A DNA stretch of 64,000 nt from Methylomagnum ishizawai. Its GTDB lineage: Bacteria; Pseudomonadota; Gammaproteobacteria; Methylococcales; Methylococcaceae. The translations under genes were made by a program, and so were the position numbers. The DNA is taken from positions 3,312,150 through 3,376,149 of the forward strand of contig NZ_AP019783.1 of NCBI RefSeq assembly GCF_019670005.1. Direction: 5' to 3'. Shown here piece after piece: positions 55,546-64,000 of the stretch (its first letter is position 1; the number at the start of each line of letters is the position of its first letter). A model generated the notes under the pieces. The model worked only from the letters and a program-made list of their open reading frames with translations. It was not told the origin of the DNA and did not search any database.

Positions 55546-58081
55546 CTCTCAAAACTCCATCGAATAAGGTTTCTATATTTTTTTGCTCAGCACGTTGAAA
55601 CACTCCCATGCGGTATTCCCCCGCATCCAGCTGGGATAACTCCCCATAAAAATGGTAGCCTGCATAGAGCGTAACGGATTCTCCCATTTCCGGAAATGTA
55701 TTCGCTACATCTTCGCGTTTTGCCCTTCCTATGACCGAAGCGAAATAGCGTTTCCGATTATTTACATGCTCAAGGAAAAATAGCGTGGCGCTTTGGGCAC
55801 CCACATGGGCTTCGGGAGCAATGCACCAACCCGCGAACAAAGCACAGCGTCGATGGTCGAGCGTGATATGTTCATGCAGCGCTTGGTTATTTACTGTATC
55901 CAATACCCCATGGCCTCCTCCTTTGACATTATGGTTATATTCCAGTATCGAAGAAGGAATTGGGCTAAAGATCACCCGATTAAATTCCAAAGGGGTTTTC
56001 ATCGAATGTAACCGCCTTAAATATTGCAACGAGCGGTCGCGCGCCAGCAATTGCGATTCAATATCCGATATCCAGTCTTCCAACTCCGAACCGCTCAATG
56101 AACCCTTCGCACGGGCATAATCGGCCAATATCCGCCAATCACTACGTCCGGTTAATCCACGTCGGGTGGATTCAAGATAGGCTCGTCCATGGCGTATATC
56201 CGGCTCCAGGTGGGCACCTTCGGCCCATTCATTCCAAGCATTAATGAATATAAACCTTTCGCCGGCAGGCAATGCGTTACGGGTTTCCTCCACTATCGCA
56301 CGCAACCACATCTCATAGGTTTGCGGCTCCGAGTCCACAAACAGGCTGGCCCGTTTACCACGCCGCGGGGTATTATCCCAACCAGGAATAATTCCACGAT
56401 AGCGTCTATAAGGGGCTGGTTCCCTCAGCATCACTTGGATAGCGTACTGGCGATAATCATAAATCCCACCACTGAAGTCCTTATCCAAATCCTCTATTTC
56501 ATTGGTTACAGTCTCTGCCGGGGAGATATTCAAAGGCGGAAATTCAATCGAAGAATCGAAACCACTTCCATAGGGATCGTTAAACCCGGTAAATTCGACA
56601 GCCGCCAGATGGATATTAGGCAATCCCTCGTCCGCACAGATTTTGCGCCATACCGCAGCCGTGCGCTTTGGATCGGGAAAAAGATTTACCCGATATACAA
56701 CCAACAGTGGCGCACCATTAATTTGAATATAGCGGGGGTCTTTGAGTATCGGAATAACATCCCGGATGAACGCAACATCCGTTTCCGGGGTATGTTCTTG
56801 TTTCAACAAGACCTCGTCTTCCGAACCATCCCACCGTTTGGACCAACTTTCATTCGCCCAGCAGATACAAAATGGAAAATCGGGGCTACCGGATTTAAGC
56901 ATATCATCCAGGGGACGCTCCAGGATGCGGCGTCCCGCGAACCAATAATAATAGTAGCAAAAACCATAAATTCCGTATTCCCTGGCGAGCTTGGCTTGGG
57001 CTTCACGCAATTCCGGCAGGCGAAGATCATAAAAACCCAATTCGCCCGGTATATGGGGTTGTTCATGGCCCGGAAAAGAAGGTTTGGCCTGGGTAACATT
57101 GGTCCATTCGGTAAACCCAGGCCCCCACCAAGCGTCGTTTTCAGGGATAGGATGGAATTGAGGCAAAAAGAACGCGATTGCCTTCACATTAGCCGCGACC
57201 TCGTTCTCGACCGGGTCCTTGTCCAAAAAGGTTTCCACCGCTATTTTCTTGGCCGATCCCGACATAGGTACCGGTTGGGGATTGCACCACCCCAATAAAT
57301 CTCCCACGCTGGGCCATTTCCCCTTCAAATTGACCAATACGAGATTGGTTCCCTCGATCTGCACTAATAATTCGCAGGGGATATCGCGGTCCAATTGTTT
57401 CAGTTCGGGAGGGAGGCTAACACGGTTCCATTTGAGGTGGAATCCGCAAGCGGGCAAGGGAACGCCCGCGCTGGCCGAAACATCGTTACGGCTGAATACC
57501 GTATAAGCCGTACCAATGATCCGGCTCCGTAGCAAAACCCTGATTTTCAGGGGGTCGGATGGTTTGGCAAGGTTGACAGCCCAGCCTTGGATACCGTTTC
57601 CATCGATGATATCGAGGCAACCGAAATACCCTTGTTTAGCGCCCTGGATGCCATCAAATGAAATATATTGAACCGCCACCCCCAGGCTTTCCCGCAATTC
57701 TTCAATATCCAGGTAATCGGCGGCATGGCGCAGGTGATCGACCAAACTGCGGGATATTTTCGCCTGGTCCTCGAGGCGATATGCCAACGCCACGGACCCG
57801 GCATCCGACTCGAATTCGATCATGCCCTCTTGGTCGAGGTTTTTCGCCTTCATCAGCAACAGGAAGTCGGTTCCCCTGGCCGCCTCGGTTTGTGGATAGA
57901 AGCCCGAGCTATCGCGGTTGAAGCGGTAGATATTCTTGATGAGGTTCTTGCGGACCCCTGTGACCTTTATCGATTTCACAGGCGCATCGGCATCGCCAAT
58001 CGTGCCCGCGATCACCAGTATTCCTTTCACCAACAAAGCCAATTGGATTTCAGCTCGCAATCCCTTTTCTTGCTCAGTCAT
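55538..58081 (-). CDS. WbsX-like (GH99-like) protein with accessory module
   Basis: 847 residues. The central region (about 299-640) has the WbsX signature: IAFFLPQFHPIPENDAWWG, GFTEWTNV, YGFCYYYYWFAGRRILE, CWANESWSKRWDG and FINAWNEWAEGAHLEPD. These proteins are glycosyltransferase- or GH99-like enzymes of O-antigen and capsule loci. Residues about 150-262 form one copy of the accessory module (IQGWAVNLAKPSDPL, CGFHLKW). The first 130 and last 200 residues are unassigned. Neighbouring GTs support a polysaccharide role. Confidence 0.85.
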   Translation of the reverse strand: MTEQEKGLRAEIQLALLVKGILVIAGTIGDADAPVKSIKVTGVRKNLIKNIYRFNRDSSGFYPQTEAARGTDFLLLMKAKNLDQEGMIEFESDAGSVALAYRLEDQAKISRSLVDHLRHAADYLDIEELRESLGVAVQYISFDGIQGAKQGYFGCLDIIDGNGIQGWAVNLAKPSDPLKIRVLLRSRIIGTAYTVFSRNDVSASAGVPLPACGFHLKWNRVSLPPELKQLDRDIPCELLVQIEGTNLVLVNLKGKWPSVGDLLGWCNPQPVPMSGSAKKIAVETFLDKDPVENEVAANVKAIAFFLPQFHPIPENDAWWGPGFTEWTNVTQAKPSFPGHEQPHIPGELGFYDLRLPELREAQAKLAREYGIYGFCYYYYWFAGRRILERPLDDMLKSGSPDFPFCICWANESWSKRWDGSEDEVLLKQEHTPETDVAFIRDVIPILKDPRYIQINGAPLLVVYRVNLFPDPKRTAAVWRKICADEGLPNIHLAAVEFTGFNDPYGSGFDSSIEFPPLNISPAETVTNEIEDLDKDFSGGIYDYRQYAIQVMLREPAPYRRYRGIIPGWDNTPRRGKRASLFVDSEPQTYEMWLRAIVEETRNALPAGERFIFINAWNEWAEGAHLEPDIRHGRAYLESTRRGLTGRSDWRILADYARAKGSLSGSELEDWISDIESQLLARDRSLQYLRRLHSMKTPLEFNRVIFSPIPSSILEYNHNVKGGGHGVLDTVNNQALHEHITLDHRRCALFAGWCIAPEAHVGAQSATLFFLEHVNNRKRYFASVIGRAKREDVANTFPEMGESVTLYAGYHFYGELSQLDAGEYRMGVFQRAEQKNIETLFDGVLRVV

Positions 58082-58323
58082 GTCATTACCCGAATGTGCG
58101 CTCTATATTCAAAACCCAAGGACGAACCGGAAGAACACGCGCGAATATCCCATTCGCCAGCGCCGATCCTAGCCGTATAGTCCTGATCAAAATTTTCCGG
58201 GGGAAGCCATCCCACCCTGCCCTTCCAGGCACCGAAGCGGGAATCAAAACGAGGGCGATCCATGCGGGATGGTATGGGCAAGGCTAATAGATAAACCTTG
58301 CCGACCTCAGATGCCTTGTTGAA

Positions 58324-59442
58324 TTATAACCATCGACTAATCACCGGACCCATGGGCAAGGGATCGTCGATCAAATCCTTGGCGTGACGGTGGTGGGATT
58401 CGAATATCGAGGTGATCGCCGATTCCCCCCCTTCCTGGTAAATCCGATACCATATCTTCCAGTGATCCCCACCTATGTCCTTCTTGCCCATGGCCTCGGC
58501 GGCCTCGATGGCCCGTCCGCCATTGATCACCTTTTTCCTCGCATGTTCCTGAGAGCGTAGGAAATATTCGCGGTAATGCAAGCCCAGCCGTAAACCCCCC
58601 GCATAGGATTTTATATCCTGGCCGCGAAAAGTCGCCACATGGTTGCCCTGGCCTATTTCCAAAAACGGATGGCTCCTAACCACAATCTTGGAGGAATTGT
58701 GGGAAAGACGCTCCCGGTAACGGAACCGCCGGAACATGGGTTGCTGTTTTTCCAGTGCATAAAACTCGCGGGTGGGCGCGTACTGCGCCTTGGGCAATAA
58801 TAGCGCATTCACGGTTTCCGGCACGGCCGCCAGTATTCCGGCCAAAGGTTTTTCGGCACAGAGGAATTCGTCGGCGTCGATGGGAAATACCCAGGCCACC
58901 TCGGGCCACAGGCTGCAAGCGACCCGGAATCCCGCCGTGGTGAACTCGGACTGCAAATGCCCGACGATGGGATCCTCCATGACGATGACCACGGCATCCT
59001 TGAAGGTCGCGGCGAAAAACCCGATTTCCCCCCGGGTGTTGTCGGTCGATAGATTATCGATCAACACGAACCTGCGGAACCCCAAACTATAATGCCATAG
59101 CAAGTTGATGAAAATTATATCTTCTTCGTCCTTGACCATCGACACATAGGCGACTTGCGGCAGGGGCGGGCCGTACCATACCAAGCGGTGCTGTCCGGCG
59201 AGGTCGCTCCCCGCCAAGTCCTGGGAGAGCACCCACATCCGGCTATCGCGGTCGATACCCTCGATGTTGAGTAATTCGGCATACCGGCCCATCACGAACA
59301 GCGCGTAGGCCAACATTTCCTTCATCTGCGCGTCCTGCCGGATGGCCTCGGTGGCCTCGCCATAAAGCCGGGGCACCTCTTCCCAACGACCGGCTTGCAG
59401 GGCGGACCGGGCCAAGCCCAGATATTCCTGTAACCCGCTCAT
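58324..59442 (-). CDS. GT2-like glycosyltransferase with N-terminal helical repeats
   Basis: 372 residues from ATG 59442; a TTG start at 59493 would add 17. Residues about 1-75 are TPR-like helices (YLGLARSALQAGRWEEVPRLY). The catalytic part starts VAYVSMVKDEEDIIFINLLWH and has LIDNLSTDNT and FPIDADEFL (Asp-x-Asp type metal site), matching the Glyco_tranf_2_4 group. NHVATFRGQDIKSYAGGLRLGLHYREY and the following HARKKVINGG are also typical. Acceptor unknown. The 240-base gap to WbsX (58082-58323) holds a doubtful short ORF only. Confidence 0.82.
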   Translation of the reverse strand: MSGLQEYLGLARSALQAGRWEEVPRLYGEATEAIRQDAQMKEMLAYALFVMGRYAELLNIEGIDRDSRMWVLSQDLAGSDLAGQHRLVWYGPPLPQVAYVSMVKDEEDIIFINLLWHYSLGFRRFVLIDNLSTDNTRGEIGFFAATFKDAVVIVMEDPIVGHLQSEFTTAGFRVACSLWPEVAWVFPIDADEFLCAEKPLAGILAAVPETVNALLLPKAQYAPTREFYALEKQQPMFRRFRYRERLSHNSSKIVVRSHPFLEIGQGNHVATFRGQDIKSYAGGLRLGLHYREYFLRSQEHARKKVINGGRAIEAAEAMGKKDIGGDHWKIWYRIYQEGGESAITSIFESHHRHAKDLIDDPLPMGPVISRWL

Positions 59443-59504
59443 CGCCACCACCCCGCGCGGCCCCGCCCGGCCCGGATTGCCATCGTCAACCAAATTTCCA
59501 GCAT

Positions 59505-60467
59505 CTATTTATGCGATCCTTCCGGCAACATCCATCGGCCACTAAAAGGCGTTCCGGGGATTTCATGGGGACCGAATTTGAAGGACTCTTCCGGTCCGCC
59601 GTTGCTCAAGGCATTCCTGAGATGGAAACTGCCATTGGAACCGTCATAGCATCCGACACCATCGACGCCATCCCCGTTCCAATCCCCGGCGATGGGCAGA
59701 CAGCCAGGGCCGACCCGGTCCAACCGCAATTTATGCTGGAACGGCCCCTCCGACAAATTGTCGCGCAAATAGAAGGTAGCGGTGGCGGGGTCGAACAAGC
59801 CGATGCCGTCGACGCCGTCGCCATTCCAATCCCCGGCGACCGGCAACCACCCCTTGCCCTGGCTGCCGAACGCGAATTCGAGTTCGGGCAAGGCGGGCGC
59901 GGTAAGTTGGTTCCGCAACATGAATACACTGCGGTCGGGATCGTAAAAGCCCACGCCATCGAGGCCATCGCCGTTCCAATCGCCGACCAGGGGTATCCAA
60001 TTGGAATCATGGGGACCGAAGGGAAATTGTATCTCGGGTTCGCCGATGGAATCGCTGCGCCATAGGAAGAAGTACCGGCTGGGGCGGTGGAAAAAGCCGA
60101 TGGATTCGATCCCGGTCCCCAACCAATCCCCGTACAAAGCGAAGGATACGCCGTCGAGCCGCCAAGGCAGCAAGCGCCCCACACTGCCCCGGTAGGGGTC
60201 CCTGATGACCGCCACGCCGGGATTCTGGAACAGCAAACCCACCGTGCTTTTCGGCTTGGCCGTCAGGTTATCCAGCAGGAATACATCGCGGATCCGCAAG
60301 GGAGCCTGGGGTGCGGCCGAGATGGACGCCGCCATTTCCGCTTCCAGCAATTCGGCATAGGGCGAGGGCTGGGGGATTTCCGGCGGGGGTGGTTCGGGAA
60401 GGACGGTCTTGTCCTTGGTTTTCCCTTTGGAAAACGGAAAAGCCTTAAAAATATCCTTGAGACTCAT
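59505..60467 (-). CDS. FG-GAP/VCBS-like repeat protein
   Basis: 320 residues without a signal peptide. N-terminal ~75 residues are Lys/Pro-rich. Then at least four ~45-residue repeats with GDWLGTGIESIGFF, GDWNGDGLDGVGFYD, GDWNGDGVDGIGLFD and GDWNGDGVDGVGCYD. The DxNxDGxD core is a calcium-binding loop like those of integrin FG-GAP/beta-propeller repeats. It lies among glycosyltransferases, so a carbohydrate-binding or scaffold role at the surface is possible, though the export route is unclear. Confidence 0.75.
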   Translation of the reverse strand: MSLKDIFKAFPFSKGKTKDKTVLPEPPPPEIPQPSPYAELLEAEMAASISAAPQAPLRIRDVFLLDNLTAKPKSTVGLLFQNPGVAVIRDPYRGSVGRLLPWRLDGVSFALYGDWLGTGIESIGFFHRPSRYFFLWRSDSIGEPEIQFPFGPHDSNWIPLVGDWNGDGLDGVGFYDPDRSVFMLRNQLTAPALPELEFAFGSQGKGWLPVAGDWNGDGVDGIGLFDPATATFYLRDNLSEGPFQHKLRLDRVGPGCLPIAGDWNGDGVDGVGCYDGSNGSFHLRNALSNGGPEESFKFGPHEIPGTPFSGRWMLPEGSHK

Positions 60468-60546
60468 CGGGCTTCCGGATTGGTTGGGCTACGCGGCACG
60501 GCGCTGGGTGGGTTCGGGAGCATAGGCGGTCCCGTCCCCGTCGCGC

Positions 60547-63500
60547 TCAGCCACCGCCGACAGCCCGCTTCGCCACCCCCAGGGTGGTTTCGGCGGTTTC
60601 CACGGCGACGTCGGCGCTCAAATCATAATAATCTTTCAGTATCTCGGGAGGCTCCCAACCAATCACCGCCGCCGCGGGAAACGCGGGTTCGGCCTCGAAC
60701 AGCTTCATCAGTGTCCGGTTGATACGCCGGGGGCTGGCGGTCAACGGCAGGAGCCGACCGGCCTTGGTACGCCGTATCCGCTCGCCGACCGCGCCAATAT
60801 CCAGGGCCAGGGGATAGAGTCCGTTCTGCCAAGCCTCGGACAAGGCGAAACAATAGGTTTCGGGCCAAGGACTCAGGAACAAGGCGATCCTGGCTTGGCT
60901 GGCCTCGATCAGGCGCGGCAGGTCTTCGCGTTGATAAGCGCCATAGATCGACACGTTACCGAACCGGCTGAACGCCTGGTCATCTCCGGTATAGCCGATA
61001 ATCACGAACCTCAAGGGCAGGCCTTCCTTTTCGGCGTTGCGGACGCAGCGCAACAGGATATCGCTGCCCTTATGCACGCCTATCGCGCCGATGACCGCCA
61101 CGGTATAGGGTTCGCCCTTGCGCACCGCCGGGATTTCGCAGCGCGGTTCCAGATGCGGCAAGACCCGGAGATTCGACAGCGGGAAATGCTCGCGGAAACG
61201 TTGCGCCACATCCTCGCTGGGCGCGAAGATCCGGCGGGCCTGGCCCAGGACTTCGCCATAAACGGCCCGCCACGCGCCCACATCGCTGCCGAACTCCGCG
61301 TATTTGTCGTCGAGGTCGTGTTCCAAGCCATTGAGCTTCACACAGCGGGTACAGGCTTCCGGGGTGAATTGCGACGCGCCACAGTAATAGCCGGTTTCGT
61401 CGATCATATTGATACGCGGACAAATCGGCAGGTAATCGTGCGCGGTGAAATCGTAGGCCGTCCCCAACAGCCGGGGCAATTCCCAAATGCGCTTGGGATA
61501 ATGCATGGTTTGATGGTAATGGATATGCCAAACGCGGAGATCGCGCAGGTCCTGGGTCAGCCGCTCCCAATCCTCTGGATACCGATAATGAATCGTATAA
61601 GGCAGGCCATGGCAGACCAATTGCCAGCGCTCGGCGGTTACCGACATCAGTTCCAGTACCGGCACACCTTCCCGCGCCAAACCCGCCGCCAAGTAATCCG
61701 CCGCGCTTTGGGTGCCGCCGCCCAGGCTATGGATCACGAACAGCATATAGCGCGGGGCGTGTTCCCGCAGCAAGGCTTTGGAAACCGGGTTACGCGCCTG
61801 GGCCATCGGGTCTTGGACGATGAAGCGCTGGATGGTCGCGGCATAATCGGGATAAAGCCCGTTCAACTTGGCCAGGTTGCGCTGAATCTGGTCCTTCTTG
61901 TTCTCGGCGAAGGAAACCCCGCCCTCATGCTCGACAAACACATCACAGGCCGCCACATGCCGCCATCCCAAGGTGGCGGCGCGTAGGCAGAAATCGTTTT
62001 CCTCGCCATACCCCTTGCCCCATTGGGCCTCGTCGAAATAACCGATCTCGTCCAAGGTATCGCGCTTGATGTACATACAAAACCCCACCGCCGTGGGGAT
62101 ATCCACCACCAGCCCAGGGTTGGATTCCGCGAACAAGGCGTCCAAACGCTCGACCGAAAGACCGGGCGGGATCGGGTTTTCCCGGCAAAATCCGGGGAAA
62201 CTGCAAATCGTGGCGTTATTGGACAAAGGCGTGGCGGTACCGATGTTTTCCGCATGGTAAGCGGCCCCCCGCAAGCGATCCAGCCAAGCGCCCGCCACCG
62301 CCGTATCCGAGTTGAGCAAAACCACGTCGCGGCCCGGATGCAAGCGCATCCCGCGGTTCACGGTTCCGACGAACCCCAGATTGTCCTTGTTTTCCAGATA
62401 GGTGAACCGCCGCGCCTGGGCGAGGTTCCTCAGTTCGGCGCTCAAATCGGCATCGGGGCTGGCATCGTTGATGACCACCAATTCCATCGGCGTTTGGCAG
62501 TGGGCGGCGGCCAGTACGCCGGCAATACAGCGCAGCGCGTCTTCCCGCCCCAGATAAACCGGCACGATCACATCCACGATGGGCTGGCGGTCGTGGTGGC
62601 CGGGCAACTTGACCAGGGAAGCCAGTTGTAGATCGATCCGGCCAGGGATACGCTTGGCCCGGCGCAGTTCGTTCGTCGCCTTGGCGATGATTTGGGTACG
62701 CAGCCAAGTGGTGACATCCTCGTCGAAGGCCAGCCCGCCCGCCAAGCTTTGCCAACGCGAACGGTCGTTCAAAATCTCGGCGAGGGTGGTCAGGGAACGC
62801 AGGGCGATGTCGTAAGGGGTATAGACAATGCTCGGACCGAGTACCCGGAGTTCGGTGCCGGCCAGGCGCAGGTCCAAGGTGAGGCTGGCGCATTCCCAAC
62901 TCTGCGGGCGTATCCTGAATTCGAAACCGCTACGGCTGCCGGGCTGTTCCGCGATATCGGGGCGGACCTGGTCGGCTTTGATGACGGCGGTATGGAGGCC
63001 GTTCACGAACAAATCCAGGGCTACCGGCCGGTTGGGGGCGCTGGTATTGACCACCCAACCACTGACCCGCTCGACGCCCGTGGTATCGACATAACCGCGA
63101 TAGCCGGCCTGGATTTTAAGCGTCTGGCCTAGGCGTTTGGGCTGCCCCGCCTTGCCCACCACCTCGATTTGGATCGAATGGGGCTGGGTATCGAACACCT
63201 TATCCGGCAGGGTTCCCCGGAAATCATAACGGCCATCGGCCTGTGCCAAGCCGATCTGGCCGTCGGGAATCTCGCCCTCCCGTTCCCCGTCGATCAGGAG
63301 GCGCAAATACGGGCGCTGGTTCTTGGTGGAAGCGCATCTTTCGCGCACCCAGCCCACCAAATAGCCATCCTCTTCCAAGCGGAAATCGCCATCGTACTCC
63401 CCGCCGCCCAGTTGGATCGGGCTACCTGGCAATTCATTGCCGGTCTCCAAGCAGTGGAATCGGTATTGGCGGGTGGCTCCGTTCAACAAATCCTCGTCCG

Positions 63501-64000
63501 GTTGCCAAACGAAACCGCAATTGCCATAGGCCCGCAACTCGCTATCGACCCGCGGCAGGTGGGCCTGGGTTTCGCCGACCTTGTCGCCGTCCACCGTCAC
63601 GGCCAATTTGACGGGATGGTGTGGCCGGTCGGGATGGAAGGCCCACCCGAAAACCCGGCCCGCCCGGATACCCTCGACTTTACCCAGCAACCGGGCGGTC
63701 TCCCGTTGAAGGGCCGGGGCATCGCCTAACTGCGGACCGAAGAGCGCGACCGCATAACCTTTGAGGATGGTTTTTTCACCCTCGTAGCCCGCGAAAATAG
63801 CGCCCAGCCAATCGCCCAAGGTGTGGTGTTCTGCCAAGGGCAGTTCAGGGAGTTGGAACGGTGCATGGCGGGTTTCACCCACCTCCAGTATCCATACCCG
63901 ATCCCGGCGCCAATGGGGGGCCAGCGACCGGGAGAAGAAATGCAGGAATCCGCCTTCCAGCAAAGCCTTCATGGTCTCGGGAAAATTGCCGGACCTCACT
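60547..64000 (-). CDS. Large modular glycosyltransferase (5' end beyond window)
   Basis: At least 1150 residues; the frame is open to the right edge, so the true start is outside (a GTG at 63999 is not trusted). Numbering from that codon: three accessory modules at about 105-205 (VFGWAFHPDRPHHPV), 205-300 (LVGWVRERCASTKNQRP) and 300-400 (VSGWVVNTSAPNRPV, ADQVRPDIAEQ, GFEF). GT2 domain about 474-720 (DVIVPVYLGREDALRC, VINDASPDAD, LNSDTAVAGAW, GYGEENDFCLRAA). GT4-like domain from about 750 (YMLFVIHSLGGGTQSAADYLA, GAIGVHKGSDILL, SPWPETYCFALSEAWQNG). Architecture parallels the 1175-residue enzyme at 50875. Confidence 0.85.
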   Translation of the reverse strand, partial: VRSGNFPETMKALLEGGFLHFFSRSLAPHWRRDRVWILEVGETRHAPFQLPELPLAEHHTLGDWLGAIFAGYEGEKTILKGYAVALFGPQLGDAPALQRETARLLGKVEGIRAGRVFGWAFHPDRPHHPVKLAVTVDGDKVGETQAHLPRVDSELRAYGNCGFVWQPDEDLLNGATRQYRFHCLETGNELPGSPIQLGGGEYDGDFRLEEDGYLVGWVRERCASTKNQRPYLRLLIDGEREGEIPDGQIGLAQADGRYDFRGTLPDKVFDTQPHSIQIEVVGKAGQPKRLGQTLKIQAGYRGYVDTTGVERVSGWVVNTSAPNRPVALDLFVNGLHTAVIKADQVRPDIAEQPGSRSGFEFRIRPQSWECASLTLDLRLAGTELRVLGPSIVYTPYDIALRSLTTLAEILNDRSRWQSLAGGLAFDEDVTTWLRTQIIAKATNELRRAKRIPGRIDLQLASLVKLPGHHDRQPIVDVIVPVYLGREDALRCIAGVLAAAHCQTPMELVVINDASPDADLSAELRNLAQARRFTYLENKDNLGFVGTVNRGMRLHPGRDVVLLNSDTAVAGAWLDRLRGAAYHAENIGTATPLSNNATICSFPGFCRENPIPPGLSVERLDALFAESNPGLVVDIPTAVGFCMYIKRDTLDEIGYFDEAQWGKGYGEENDFCLRAATLGWRHVAACDVFVEHEGGVSFAENKKDQIQRNLAKLNGLYPDYAATIQRFIVQDPMAQARNPVSKALLREHAPRYMLFVIHSLGGGTQSAADYLAAGLAREGVPVLELMSVTAERWQLVCHGLPYTIHYRYPEDWERLTQDLRDLRVWHIHYHQTMHYPKRIWELPRLLGTAYDFTAHDYLPICPRINMIDETGYYCGASQFTPEACTRCVKLNGLEHDLDDKYAEFGSDVGAWRAVYGEVLGQARRIFAPSEDVAQRFREHFPLSNLRVLPHLEPRCEIPAVRKGEPYTVAVIGAIGVHKGSDILLRCVRNAEKEGLPLRFVIIGYTGDDQAFSRFGNVSIYGAYQREDLPRLIEASQARIALFLSPWPETYCFALSEAWQNGLYPLALDIGAVGERIRRTKAGRLLPLTASPRRINRTLMKLFEAEPAFPAAAVIGWEPPEILKDYYDLSADVAVETAETTLGVAKRAVGGG

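Noticed and set aside
56189-57298. 369-codon plus-strand ORF
   Set aside because: Antisense to the WbsX signature region.
58078-58281. Short minus-strand ORF whose stop overlaps the WbsX start (ATGA)
   Set aside because: No ribosome site and no family; possibly a leader or remnant, but the evidence is too thin to annotate.
59500-60200. Regularly spaced repeats resembling a CRISPR-like pattern
   Set aside because: They are degenerate, about 135 bases apart, and encode the GDWNGDG repeats in frame. No CRISPR array or cas gene was found in the window.

Overview
The window is high-GC DNA (roughly 60-65 % in most genes) from a Gammaproteobacterium. The best evidence is the conserved run rne / rluC / HAD phosphatase / sppA, with rne divergent from the rest. 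An FNR-type [4Fe-4S] regulator, a type-1 gshA preceded by a DUF2782 gene, an AceK-type isocitrate dehydrogenase and pyruvate phosphate dikinase fit the same picture. The mixture (PPDK, exosortase E/VPEID-CTERM, DUF1800/DUF1501 pairs, TlpA-DUF4266-DUF3570) resembles methanotrophic Methylococcales. That placement is inference: no methane-oxidation gene lies in the window.

Layout. 1-2.9 kb: a truncated secreted protein, then a small VPEID-CTERM-type protein directly followed by exosortase E fused to a CPBP protease. 2.9-5.3 kb (minus): a membrane-inserted MutS-like ATPase and glyoxalase II. 5.4-7.2 kb: a G-tract cluster, a lower-GC flavin/PLP-oxidase-like gene, and a PIN-type toxin-antitoxin cassette bounded by direct repeats and palindromes. 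7.2-15.4 kb: a histidine-rich membrane hydroxylase homologue, a patatin, a 1227-residue NfnAB-like fusion flavoprotein, a second PIN cassette, and a small periplasmic protein with a clear promoter and structured leader. 15.4-24.1 kb: icd, gshA, DUF2782, a TIGR03862-type flavoprotein, a POT transporter, fnr, a META-domain lipoprotein and tRNA-Gly(CCC). 24.2-31.5 kb: ppdK with an orphan ATP-synthase epsilon-like gene and a cytidylate-kinase-like gene, small membrane proteins, mtfA and a DUF3298 protein. 31.5-42.8 kb: a cupin, a broken DUF1800/DUF1501 chimera, rne, the rluC operon, nudF, and a TlpA-DUF4266-DUF3570 operon. 42.8-45.5 kb: an intact DUF1800-DUF1501 operon.

45.5-64 kb is all on the minus strand and reads as a surface-polysaccharide locus. 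It holds an HU-like protein, a very AT-rich block of four sulfotransferase-like genes (five domains), and then large glycosyltransferases, a WbsX-type protein, a GT2-like enzyme and an FG-GAP-like repeat protein. GC content rises stepwise from the sulfotransferases to the right edge. Three of the large enzymes share a recurring ~100-residue accessory module (at least seven copies) that I cannot assign to a named family. The last gene runs off the right edge.

The items most worth a second look are this shared module and sulfotransferase island, the DUF1800::DUF1501 chimera with an internal stop, the one-polypeptide Nfn-like enzyme, the exosortase E module, the TlpA-DUF4266-DUF3570 operon, and the orphan epsilon subunit beside PPDK.
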